From NCBI GenBank assembly GCA_045862995.1, contig BTVX01000002.1, forward strand, positions 1-64,000: DNA of 64,000 nt, given 5' to 3'. Positions within the stretch are counted from its first letter, which is position 1, and each line of letters starts with the position of its first letter. The position numbers were made by a program, and so were the translations under genes. The DNA is from UBA2387 sp019454665 (GTDB lineage Bacteria > Armatimonadota > Fimbriimonadia > Fimbriimonadales > Fimbriimonadaceae). The notes beneath the pieces are model-generated. The model worked only from the letters and a program-made list of their open reading frames with translations, had not been told where the DNA came from and did no database searches. Positions 25,668 to 32,552 of this stretch are shown piece by piece.

Positions 25668-26411
25668 ATGAGTCCCAAGAGGGTTTTGGTCACCGGGTCT
25701 TCCCGAGGCATCGGTCGTGCGATCGCGCTTCGCATGGCGCGGGATGGATGGACCGTCGCCGTCCACTTCTCCAGCCACGAGCGACGCGGCCGCGAGGTCG
25801 AGAAGTTGCTGGGCAGCGCATGCAAGGGCGTCTATCAGGCCGACCTTTCGCAACCGGGTGCGGCGTCCCAACTGTTCCAGGCCGCGCTGGCGGATGGTCC
25901 GGTCGAAGCGCTGGTCAACAACGCGGGCGTCTACCTGCCGATGTCCATCCTGGAAGAGAGCGACGCCAAGTTCGCCGCGAACCTGCACAAAACGTTCGCG
26001 ATCAACTTCGAGGCGTCGGCGCTGCTGACCCGTGCCGCCGCGCGCCACTTCGTGACCAAAGGCGGCGGCAAAATTTGCAACGTGGCCAGCCGCGTCGGGT
26101 TCAAGGGCGAAGCCAGCGCTTCGCTGTATGCGGCTTCCAAGGCGGCCCTGGCCAATCTCACCCGGTCGCTCGCGGTCGAACTCGCTCCCAACAACATTCA
26201 GGTCTTCGGCATCGCGCCGGGTTGGGTGGATACGGCGATGGTCCGCGACGGCATGGAGTCGCGCTTGCCGGAGATCCTCGCCACGATCCCTGTCGGCCGC
26301 ATGGCGACCCCCGACGACTGTTCTGCCGCCGTCGCGTTTCTGCTGAGCGACGAGGCCTCCTACCTGAGCGGCCACATCATTGACATCAACGGTGCGAGCT
26401 ATTTCCACTAA
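25668..26411 (+). CDS. Short-chain dehydrogenase/reductase, FabG-like
   Basis: 247 residues from the ATG at 25668. A classical SDR: cofactor motif TGSSRGIG (residues 9-16), NNAG further on, the active serine in NVASRVG and the catalytic YAASK. The basic Arg directly after the glycine-motif serine suggests NADPH preference, as in 3-oxoacyl-ACP reductases. TAAACT at 25653-25658 precedes the ATG by 9 bases with no clear Shine-Dalgarno sequence. It is followed at once by a repeat doublet and the M16 peptidase pair. The true substrate is not known. Confidence 0.9.
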   Translation: MSPKRVLVTGSSRGIGRAIALRMARDGWTVAVHFSSHERRGREVEKLLGSACKGVYQADLSQPGAASQLFQAALADGPVEALVNNAGVYLPMSILEESDAKFAANLHKTFAINFEASALLTRAAARHFVTKGGGKICNVASRVGFKGEASASLYAASKAALANLTRSLAVELAPNNIQVFGIAPGWVDTAMVRDGMESRLPEILATIPVGRMATPDDCSAAVAFLLSDEASYLSGHIIDINGASYFH

Positions 26412-26422
26412 GGTCCGCAATT

Positions 26423-26526
26423 CTCCCGCCCCAAGCCTGGGGAGGGCCGGGGAGGGGTTGGAAGCGATGCACGTTGGCAGGCTTGTCAACCCTCCCCTCG
26501 ATCCCCTCCCAAGCTTGGGAGGGGAG
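26423..26526. repeat. REP-like inverted doublet (BIME-type)
   Basis: Two copies of a roughly 40-base unit in opposite orientation, at 26423-26461 and 26486-26526, are separated by 24 unique bases. Each unit contains a short palindrome of the type CTCCC..CCAAGC.TGGG.AGGG followed by a GGGGAGGGTTG-like tail. The doublet lies between the SDR stop and the signal-peptide part of the first M16 gene and may be partly translated if that gene starts early. Confidence 0.7.
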
Positions 26527-27723
26527 GTCGGAGGCAGGATCAGAGCGCTCGTCGTGGCCACGGTGTGTTTGTTGGCTGCGCTCGGCGGCGCCCAAGGCAC
26601 AGACCCCGGTGCGCCGCGCCTTCGAACGGAAACCGAGGCGGGCAGCGTGGTGTGGGTCGAGCACATGCCCGACGCCAAAGAGGTCGTGGTCAGCCTCTGG
26701 GCGTCCTCGCGCGACACCGCCGAGACCCCGACCACCCACGGCCACCGGCACCTGATGGAGCACTTGCTCGCCCGAGGCGACGGCCAACTGGACCGACGCC
26801 TGGAAACCGAAGGCATCACGCTCACGGCCCAAACGTTTCGCTTCGCGATGCACTTCCAGTTTCGGTGTCCCCCCGGCAAAGAGGGTCGCGCATTCCAAGA
26901 AATCGCCGGATTGCTGAGGAACTTCGAACCCACCAAGGAACGCATCGAGCACGAGTTGCGCATCATGCGGCACGAGTTTGCGTTGCGCGACGGGGCCGAG
27001 GCTCTGGCGGCGGCGGCTTGGCGGGCCGCATTTGGCCAGCGCGGGCTGGACGCTTGGGGCACGCTGACCGCGATGGCCGGCGCGGCCCCCGAATCGCTGA
27101 AGGCCCTCCATCGCGCCCATTTCGCCGAACCCAACTTGGCTATGGTCGTCGCAGGGCCGGTGGATTTGGACGCGACTACCCGGCAAGCCGTGGCGTTGCT
27201 GGCGACCGCTCCCAAGCCGGGCCGGCGGGTCGCCAGCGAACCGTTGGTGGGAGAGCCAAGCCGTGTCGAGGACGAGGCGTGTTTCGGCGAGGCGCGGGCC
27301 GCGATCACCAACGGCTTTGCCCGCGACGAGACCCATTGGGCGCTTGCGGCTGCCTTGGCCCTGGCGACCGAAGTGCCGCGCAGCTTCGTCAGCTTCGTGC
27401 CCAGCGCCGAGCCCGCCGTGGTGACTTGGGGGCGCGACGACCAGCGCCACGGGCTCGGCGTCATCGCCGACGGTCTGAGTCCCAACGACGAGGCGCGGTT
27501 GTTCCGCACGGGTTGGGAGTTGGGTCAGGCGTGGTACGCCAATCAATTGCGGTCCCCTGCGGGGGTGGCTTACCTGCGCGGGCTGTACGCCGTTCAATCG
27601 CGCGGCGCGAAGCCGGAAGACTCTGTCCGCAAGATACAGGCGATGACCTTCGAGCAGTTCAAGGAAGGGCTGCGAGCCTTCGGCAAAGATCGCGGAGTGA
27701 CCGTGGTCGGGGTGGGGCGATGA
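26467..27723 (+). CDS. M16-family zinc metallopeptidase, catalytic subunit, secreted
   Basis: A pitrilysin-like protein whose inverted zinc motif HLMEH (HxxEH) is encoded at 26749-26763, followed by the glutamate-containing helix expected about 70 residues later (ERIEHELRIMRHE). A signal peptide (VVATVCLLAALGGAQG) precedes it. The start is uncertain. The ATG at 26467 falls inside the REP doublet, and a GTG at 26554 would begin exactly at the signal peptide. Length is about 400 residues, a typical M16B subunit. The stop overlaps the start of the next gene (ATGA), which encodes the non-catalytic partner. The two probably form a heterodimer with a closed chamber in the periplasm that degrades peptides. 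Confidence 0.8.
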   Translation: MHVGRLVNPPLDPLPSLGGEVGGRIRALVVATVCLLAALGGAQGTDPGAPRLRTETEAGSVVWVEHMPDAKEVVVSLWASSRDTAETPTTHGHRHLMEHLLARGDGQLDRRLETEGITLTAQTFRFAMHFQFRCPPGKEGRAFQEIAGLLRNFEPTKERIEHELRIMRHEFALRDGAEALAAAAWRAAFGQRGLDAWGTLTAMAGAAPESLKALHRAHFAEPNLAMVVAGPVDLDATTRQAVALLATAPKPGRRVASEPLVGEPSRVEDEACFGEARAAITNGFARDETHWALAAALALATEVPRSFVSFVPSAEPAVVTWGRDDQRHGLGVIADGLSPNDEARLFRTGWELGQAWYANQLRSPAGVAYLRGLYAVQSRGAKPEDSVRKIQAMTFEQFKEGLRAFGKDRGVTVVGVGR

Positions 27724-28976
27724 CGTTCACGATTGCCGTCCTCGCTGTATCGTTCTCGCTCGGGGCCACAGCAGATTCCCCTCCTCTGGAGGGGCGGCCG
27801 GAAGGCCGGGGTGGTCAGAACTCGCAAGTCCGCACCCTGGAACTCCACGACGCCGAAGCCGATTCCGTGGTCGTTCACGCGACGATCTCGCTGCCCGAGA
27901 TGAGCGACCACTACCGCGCCCGGGTGGAGATTCTGGCGGACGTTTTGAGCCAAGGGTCGGAGGCTTACCCGCGCCTCACCGTTCGGCGGATGACCGGGGC
28001 GCTCGGCTCGCCGCTCAAGGGCTTCACGACTCCGGACTTCCTCCACCTGAGGGCCGAAGTACCCGTGGACGCGTGGGACAACGCCCTGATGGTGTTGGCC
28101 GACGCCCTACGGAAGCCGCTGCTGGAGGATGCGGCCATCCTGGCGAGCATCGAGGCGCGCACGCTCGTCGAGCCGACCGAGTGGAGCAAGGCGCTGGTCA
28201 GCCGCCGCTACGATTGGGCGAGCGTGCAACCGCGCGAGCTTCGCGAACTGGCCCAAGCCATCCTGCGTCCCGAGCGGACGCTCGTGGTGGTGGCGGGCGC
28301 GCACGAGCCACGCAGCGCCGCAGCCCGCGTGGCCGCCCGGTTCGCAGGCTGGACGGCCGGACCCGAACGACGATGGACGTTTGACTCGGACCAACGCGTC
28401 TGGTTCCCGCAGGGCCGATACGTGGACCTCTTGGGTCGGCTCTTCGATCCACGCAACGATTGGCCGGTCGCGTGTGTCGCGGCCCTGGCGCTCGGCGGCG
28501 GCAAGGACAGCACGATGTTTCGAGTGGTGCGCGAGCGCCACGCCTGGAGCTACCGCCAAGAGGCGTTCCTCCAGATGGAGGGCAATCGGTGGCGGCTCCG
28601 TAGCGTGGTCCAGCAGGCGCCTGGCACCGAGGGGCCGGACGCCGAGGCGCTCAGACAGGCCCTGCTTCAGGATGTCGCTGCGTGGGACGAATCCACGTTG
28701 AAGCGAGCGTCGGCGATGGCTCGTTTGGCGGCCTGGGGTCGGGTGCCGTCGCCTCTCCAGCTCGGGTCCTCGGGACGAGCCGACATGGCCTCGCTTGCGG
28801 GACGCGCACTCTTGGCGGCGCTCTGGTTCGAGAACACCGGGGAGCTTTGGAGCGCCGACGAATTCGCCGACCGGTGCGCGAAAGTCAAGCTCGACGAGGT
28901 CAAGCGGTGGACCGAGGCGCAACTCAAGGAGTCGTCGGGGCGTATCTATGGCGCAACGGGCTCACCGGCCCGATAA
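27720..28976 (+). CDS. M16-family non-catalytic partner subunit, secreted
   Basis: 418 residues starting at an ATG that overlaps the stop of the catalytic M16 gene. A signal peptide covers residues 1-18. There is no HxxEH motif, but the M16 C-domain signature (MFRVVRERHAWSYRQEAFL, with the Arg and Tyr that contact substrate in paired subunits) is present near residues 264-282. It is therefore the R/Y-type half of an M16B pair. Residues 19-33 (DSPPLEGRPEGRGGQ) are encoded by a 42-base REP-like repeat that is in frame and seems to be a late insertion just after the signal peptide. Confidence 0.8.
   Translation: MTFTIAVLAVSFSLGATADSPPLEGRPEGRGGQNSQVRTLELHDAEADSVVVHATISLPEMSDHYRARVEILADVLSQGSEAYPRLTVRRMTGALGSPLKGFTTPDFLHLRAEVPVDAWDNALMVLADALRKPLLEDAAILASIEARTLVEPTEWSKALVSRRYDWASVQPRELRELAQAILRPERTLVVVAGAHEPRSAAARVAARFAGWTAGPERRWTFDSDQRVWFPQGRYVDLLGRLFDPRNDWPVACVAALALGGGKDSTMFRVVRERHAWSYRQEAFLQMEGNRWRLRSVVQQAPGTEGPDAEALRQALLQDVAAWDESTLKRASAMARLAAWGRVPSPLQLGSSGRADMASLAGRALLAALWFENTGELWSADEFADRCAKVKLDEVKRWTEAQLKESSGRIYGATGSPAR
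27775..27816 (+). repeat. REP-like repeat, copy 1, inside the M16 partner gene
   Basis: 42 bases containing two small hairpins: CCCCTCC...GGAGGGG and GGCCGGAAGGCC, then GGGTGGTC. It matches the repeat at 31630-31671 in 38 of 42 positions, with differences mainly in the loops. It is 14 codons long, in frame and stop-free in this gene. Confidence 0.8.
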
Positions 28977-28978
28977 CG

Positions 28979-28984
28979 TAGAAT
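28979..28984 (+). promoter_or_regulatory. Putative -10 element of a leaderless transcript
   Basis: TAGAAT lies 7 bases before the ATG at 28992, with no Shine-Dalgarno sequence between. At the usual distance transcription would begin at or next to the start codon. Confidence 0.4.
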
Positions 28985-28991
28985 AGTCCCC

Positions 28992-29990
28992 ATGCTTCGA
29001 GCCAACGCCGCCGATGAGCTCAAAGCCGGCCTGATGCGGTTCGTCGCCGCCGAGGCCGAGCGCTCGGGCGCGCGTGCGGTGGACCCGGGTCACCGGGTGC
29101 CGTTCAAGTGGCCGCCCCATGCCGTGAGCCACGACTTCAAGGTTCGCGAGGACCAGTGGACCGAGCGGGCCGAATTCGTCCTGCACCACGAAGCCGTCGA
29201 AGTCGAAGTCGCCAAGACGGAGCATGGCGTGTTCGGTCGCTCGCCCAAGTTCTGGGCCGAAGCGCGCGGGCGCGATCTGGAGGAGATGGTCGAGGCGCTT
29301 GCGGCCGCCCTAGAACCCCTGTTCGCTCGCCAAGAGTGCATCGCCCGCTGCCTGGGACGTCCGGGCCGCTTTGATGGCCGCATCGCCGATCTGGAAGCCC
29401 TGGACCTGCTGAAACTGCTGTATTGCCGCAACCGCGACGTGGGCAGGGAAGCGCAGACGATCATCGAGACCGGCCACGAGCGGCAGGTGCTGATGCCCTC
29501 GCTGATCGCCATTCTCGAGGATCGCCTCCACCCCTATCGAAGGGCCGCCCAATGGGCGGTGTTGGACCTCTTCGAGGACCTGCCCAGCTTCTGCGCCGAC
29601 GCGGAGGACGAAGCCGCCGCCGTGCGCGCTATGAAGGGCCTGCTCTGGGACGCTCATGACGACTACTGCCGGACGGTCTACAAAGCCGGAGTGGTGTTGG
29701 GCGGCCAGGTGCCGACCCCGAGCGGCGGCGACGCGTTGCTGGAGAGCCTGCATGCGCCCTCGCGCATCGGTCGGCGAAGCGCCATCCATGGCCTGTTTCA
29801 CGTCGTCGAGTGGCAACCCGAGCGACGTGCCGAGGTGGTCGAAGCTCTGAGAGCGGCTGCCCAGCGCGAACCCGAACCGCTGCTTCAGGCGTTTGCCGCT
29901 CAGATGGCCGAAGACATCGCCGAGGCGCGCTACGACCACACCGAAGAACCTACGTTCGACGAAGAGTCGCCAGCCGTTGGCGTATCATGA
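28992..29990 (+). CDS. Hypothetical protein, helical, unknown function
   Basis: 332 residues, not recognised. There is no signal peptide or membrane segment. The N-terminal 100 residues are mixed (HRVPFKWPPHAVSHDFKVRE, then a beta-like segment EFVLHHEAVEVEVAKTEHG). The rest is alpha-helical, with repeated patterns such as RAAQWAVLDLFEDLP and RSAIHGLFHVVEWQPERRAEVVEAL, suggestive of HEAT-like repeats. Its last codon overlaps the start of the NifU-like gene (ATGA), so the two are translated together. This may hint at a role in iron-sulfur protein assembly or use, but that is only inference from position. Confidence 0.65.
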   Translation: MLRANAADELKAGLMRFVAAEAERSGARAVDPGHRVPFKWPPHAVSHDFKVREDQWTERAEFVLHHEAVEVEVAKTEHGVFGRSPKFWAEARGRDLEEMVEALAAALEPLFARQECIARCLGRPGRFDGRIADLEALDLLKLLYCRNRDVGREAQTIIETGHERQVLMPSLIAILEDRLHPYRRAAQWAVLDLFEDLPSFCADAEDEAAAVRAMKGLLWDAHDDYCRTVYKAGVVLGGQVPTPSGGDALLESLHAPSRIGRRSAIHGLFHVVEWQPERRAEVVEALRAAAQREPEPLLQAFAAQMAEDIAEARYDHTEEPTFDEESPAVGVS

Positions 29991-30274
29991 CGTTTGTGGC
30001 AAGATTCGCCTGGCCGTTTGGCAAGCGCCGACCCGAGAACACCAGCCCGCTCTACGTCGAAGTGCGGGACGCGCTCTCGGATGTTCAGGCCTACGCCCGC
30101 TCTCACGGGGGGCAGATCCACTTGGTGGATGTCACGGACGATGGTCTGGTGAAGATCAAGCTGACGGGGACGTGCAACGGTTGCCCGATGTCGGATGTGA
30201 CGCTCAAGCTCGGCGTCGAGCGCCAGCTCCGAGAACTCGTGCCTGCGGTTCGCCAGGTCGTCCAGGTTCGTTAG
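29987..30274 (+). CDS. NifU C-terminal-domain-like protein (iron-sulfur scaffold type)
   Basis: 95 residues from an ATG overlapping the upstream stop codon. Residues about 22-95 are the NifU-like/NfuA domain: a helix (LYVEVRDALSDVQAYARSHGG), the strand pair IHLVDVTDDGLVKIKLTGTC, the CxxC in CNGCPMSD, and the final helix GVERQLRELVPAVRQV. Nfu proteins bind a [4Fe-4S] cluster through this CxxC at a dimer interface and hand it to client enzymes. Possible clients in the window are IspG and RimO. The gene converges on the ArgC-like gene with 2 bases between stops. Confidence 0.9.
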   Translation: MTFVARFAWPFGKRRPENTSPLYVEVRDALSDVQAYARSHGGQIHLVDVTDDGLVKIKLTGTCNGCPMSDVTLKLGVERQLRELVPAVRQVVQVR

Positions 30275-30276
30275 CG

Positions 30277-30972
30277 TCAGACGGGAAGCCGCTCGGGAAT
30301 GCCGAGGTCCTCTTCGAAGCCGGCCATGACGTTCAGGGCATGAACCATCTGCGCCGCGCCGCCCTTGCCCTCGGGGTCGGCGACCACCGAGATGCGCAAC
30401 CGGTCGGGGGCTTCGGCATGCACCGAGCAAGCCGCGTAAGGGCGTCCGGCGACTTCGGCAACAGGGGCATCTGGAACCAACCGGACATAGAACGAGCGGC
30501 CGTACGCCTCCTCGAACAATTCCTCCAAGTCGCGTGAAGAAGCGGGCTGGATGGCGGCCACGACGTCGCATCGGCCCGGCGCTTCGGTCGCATGAGTCGA
30601 GAGGCCGTCCGCGAACCCCAGATCGGCGAGCAGCGCCTTGATCGCCGGTCGCTCCTCGAACGCTCCCGCCGCCGCAACGCTGGGGGGACCGACGAGGATT
30701 CCCGCTCGCGCCAACGGCGCCAAGGCGATCAGGGCGAGCGTCGCTGCGGGACCGGGGACGGCGAACCGGTCGGCGCACACCATGGGGTTGTTGTCCACGA
30801 TCTCGACCAGCCCCCGCAAGTCGCAAGCCAGTGCGTCGTCCAAGACTTCGCGTTGCCGCTCCCCCTGTCTCCATTGAAGGCGCGACGTGGGTTCGGGAAG
30901 CAATTCGACCTGCGGGTGTGCTCGCAACAACGCGCGCAACATGGGCCGCTCGGGACAGGAGACTTCGATCAT
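30277..30972 (-). CDS. Degenerate ArgC-like protein (N-acetyl-gamma-glutamyl-phosphate reductase homologue)
   Basis: 231 residues against about 340 for ArgC. The N-terminus aligns with the ArgC start (LRALLRAHPQVELL matching the LLRLLLRHPEVEL-type helix), but the glycine-rich NAD loop GASGYTG is replaced by SCPERP. The catalytic PGCYPT becomes PGPAAT, so Pro75 replaces the nucleophilic cysteine, and the HRHxPE region is also changed. The C-terminus (GKGGAAQMVHALNVMAGFEEDLGIP) keeps the family pattern. The frame is intact and its start overlaps the upstream stop (ATGA), so it is likely expressed. It may be a binding or regulatory remnant rather than a reductase. The family call is by eye. Confidence 0.55.
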   Translation of the reverse strand: MIEVSCPERPMLRALLRAHPQVELLPEPTSRLQWRQGERQREVLDDALACDLRGLVEIVDNNPMVCADRFAVPGPAATLALIALAPLARAGILVGPPSVAAAGAFEERPAIKALLADLGFADGLSTHATEAPGRCDVVAAIQPASSRDLEELFEEAYGRSFYVRLVPDAPVAEVAGRPYAACSVHAEAPDRLRISVVADPEGKGGAAQMVHALNVMAGFEEDLGIPERLPV

Positions 30973-31631
30973 TGCCGTGCGACGGTCGTCGTGGACTTCG
31001 CCCGGACCGGCTTCGCGCCGCCGGACAGCGTGGTGTTGCTGGTGAGCTCGTACCGGAGCAGCGTGCCATCGGCAGGGTCGAGGTGAACGGTGCCGCTACC
31101 GTTCAGGGCGATTTGGCCCTTGCCTTTCAGCGTGGCCGCGAGCACGGCGACGCGCTTCTTGTTGAGGGTTTGAAAGCCCTTGAACGTGTAGGTGGTCTCG
31201 ACCAGTGAGGGTTGGCCGCCACCGACAGGCAACTCGGTTTCCTCGGTCCACTTGCCCCCCACTTTGAGCGGCTTGGGGGGCAGGGAAGCAGCCGCGCCGA
31301 AGGCGCGTTCGGTGCCTTCGATGGTGCGGCCCGTCGGGTCAATGGAGATTTGCGCCGTCTGCAGCGGAGCGACGACTCTTCCACCGCTCGTCATCGGGCC
31401 CGTGGCCACGCCCAGATCGTAGATGTTCGACCGCACGTTGGCCACGGTCAAGACGAATGGACCGGACATCTGCATGTTGAGCCCATCGCCTGTGACTCGC
31501 GTGGTCTGCTGGTAACGCAACACCTGACCCTTGGTCATCGTGATGCGGAACGTCGTGGTGTCGCCTTTCTGGACGATCTGGGCGCCGCCCGTCGCGGCCA
31601 GGGCGGCGACCAGGGGCAGAATCAACCGCAT
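30969..31631 (-). CDS. Secreted protein of unknown function (possibly DUF6263-like)
   Basis: 220 residues with a signal peptide (MRLILPLVAALAATGGAQ). The mature part is beta-rich, with alternating hydrophobic patterns and features of outer-membrane-linked or periplasmic beta-sandwich proteins: YTFKGFQTLNKKRVAVLAATL and GTVHLDPADGTLLRYELTSN. This layout resembles DUF6263-type proteins, but I am not certain. The ATG at 31631 touches the end of a REP-like repeat whose GGAGGGG, read on this strand, forms the only ribosome-binding site, at short spacing. It overlaps the ArgC-like start by 4 bases and follows the FKBP gene. Confidence 0.7.
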   Translation of the reverse strand: MRLILPLVAALAATGGAQIVQKGDTTTFRITMTKGQVLRYQQTTRVTGDGLNMQMSGPFVLTVANVRSNIYDLGVATGPMTSGGRVVAPLQTAQISIDPTGRTIEGTERAFGAAASLPPKPLKVGGKWTEETELPVGGGQPSLVETTYTFKGFQTLNKKRVAVLAATLKGKGQIALNGSGTVHLDPADGTLLRYELTSNTTLSGGAKPVRAKSTTTVARQ

Positions 31632-31671
31632 TCCCCTCCCATGGAGGGGTGGCCGCAAGGCCGGGGTGGTC
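31630..31671 (+). repeat. REP-like repeat, copy 2, between FKBP and secreted-protein genes
   Basis: 42 bases, 38 of 42 identical to the copy at 27775-27816. It fills the gap between the FKBP stop codon (31673) and the ATG of the next minus-strand gene (31631), and supplies that gene's Shine-Dalgarno-like GGAGGGG. Confidence 0.8.
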
Positions 31672-31672
31672 C

Positions 31673-32464
31673 TCATCCGATACCCTTCAGCGTCACTTCG
31701 AAGTAGACGACCATGTTGGCCGGCACGTTCAGGTCCGGCCGTCCGCCCATGCCGTAGGCGACCTTGCCAGGGAGCCGAATCCTTCGCTTCTCGCCGACCT
31801 TCATGCCCGTGATGCCGAAGTCGAGCCCGGGCAACCCGATGTTGCCGTCGGTTCCCAACTTGAACTTCTGATTGGTCCACTCTTCGAACTTGGAATCAAG
31901 CGGAGAGAGGGCCACGTAGTCAATCGTGATTTGGTCTCCGGCTTTACATGCGGGACCCGTACCGGGGGTCTGGATCTCCCAGTCCACGATGTCCTCCTCA
32001 CCGGCTTTGACGAGGTCCACCAGCTCGACATCGAAGATCAGGTCGCTGTTCGGCGGAATCTTCTCGCGGCCCTGAGGGCCATACGCCATGTCCGAGGGAA
32101 TCCTGAGGGTCCTCTTGCCTCCCTTCTTGAGTCCGACCAGGCCCTCGTCCCAGCCCTTGATGACCTGGCCCATGCCCACGGCAACGGGCAACGGGAACTT
32201 GGCCGTCAAGTTGGAATCGAACTCGGTGCCGTCCAAGAGCCGGCCGGCGTAGAGCAGATAGGCCGAGTCGCCCTTTTCGATCGCCGGGCCCGTGCCTTCC
32301 TTGGTGTCCTCGATCACGAGCTTCGAGAGCTTGGGCGGAGCTTCCTTGGACTGCTCATTCGGCGATTTGGCCTCGGCTTTGCCTCTAGCGTCTTGATTGC
32401 ACCCGACGACGAGAAGCAGCGCAAAGGCACCGGGCACGATCCATGAGAGAAGCGGTCGCTTCAT
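31673..32464 (-). CDS. Lipoprotein with two tandem FKBP-type peptidyl-prolyl isomerase domains
   Basis: 263 residues from the ATG at 32464. The lipobox LLVVGC gives Cys22. A charged linker (22-45) is followed by a complete FKBP domain (about 45-137) with FDSN, VIKGWDEGLVGLKKGGKRTLRIPSDMAYGPQG and IFDVELVDL. A second, more divergent FKBP-like domain (about 145-263) has TIDYVALSPLDSKFEEW, the ITGMKVGEKRRIRLPGKVAYG stretch and VVYFEVTL. The first domain keeps most FK506-pocket residues; the second lacks several aromatic ones and may be non-catalytic. It presumably assists folding of envelope proteins. It is first in a three-gene operon and divergent from rimO. Confidence 0.92.
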   Translation of the reverse strand: MKRPLLSWIVPGAFALLLVVGCNQDARGKAEAKSPNEQSKEAPPKLSKLVIEDTKEGTGPAIEKGDSAYLLYAGRLLDGTEFDSNLTAKFPLPVAVGMGQVIKGWDEGLVGLKKGGKRTLRIPSDMAYGPQGREKIPPNSDLIFDVELVDLVKAGEEDIVDWEIQTPGTGPACKAGDQITIDYVALSPLDSKFEEWTNQKFKLGTDGNIGLPGLDFGITGMKVGEKRRIRLPGKVAYGMGGRPDLNVPANMVVYFEVTLKGIG

Positions 32465-32492
32465 ACGTTCAATGTACCTCCGAGCGGCATCG

Positions 32493-32514
32493 GTTGCATG
32501 GCGTTTGATGCAAC
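32493..32514. promoter_or_regulatory. Operator-like palindrome between FKBP gene and rimO
   Basis: GTTGCAT (32493-32499) and ATGCAAC (32508-32514) form a perfect 7+7 inverted repeat with an 8-base spacer, within the 88-base divergent region. It could bind a dimeric regulator controlling one or both genes. Confidence 0.4.
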
Positions 32515-32552
32515 GTCCGGCGGTCCTGATCGGGTTCCCCGCAGGGGCCATA

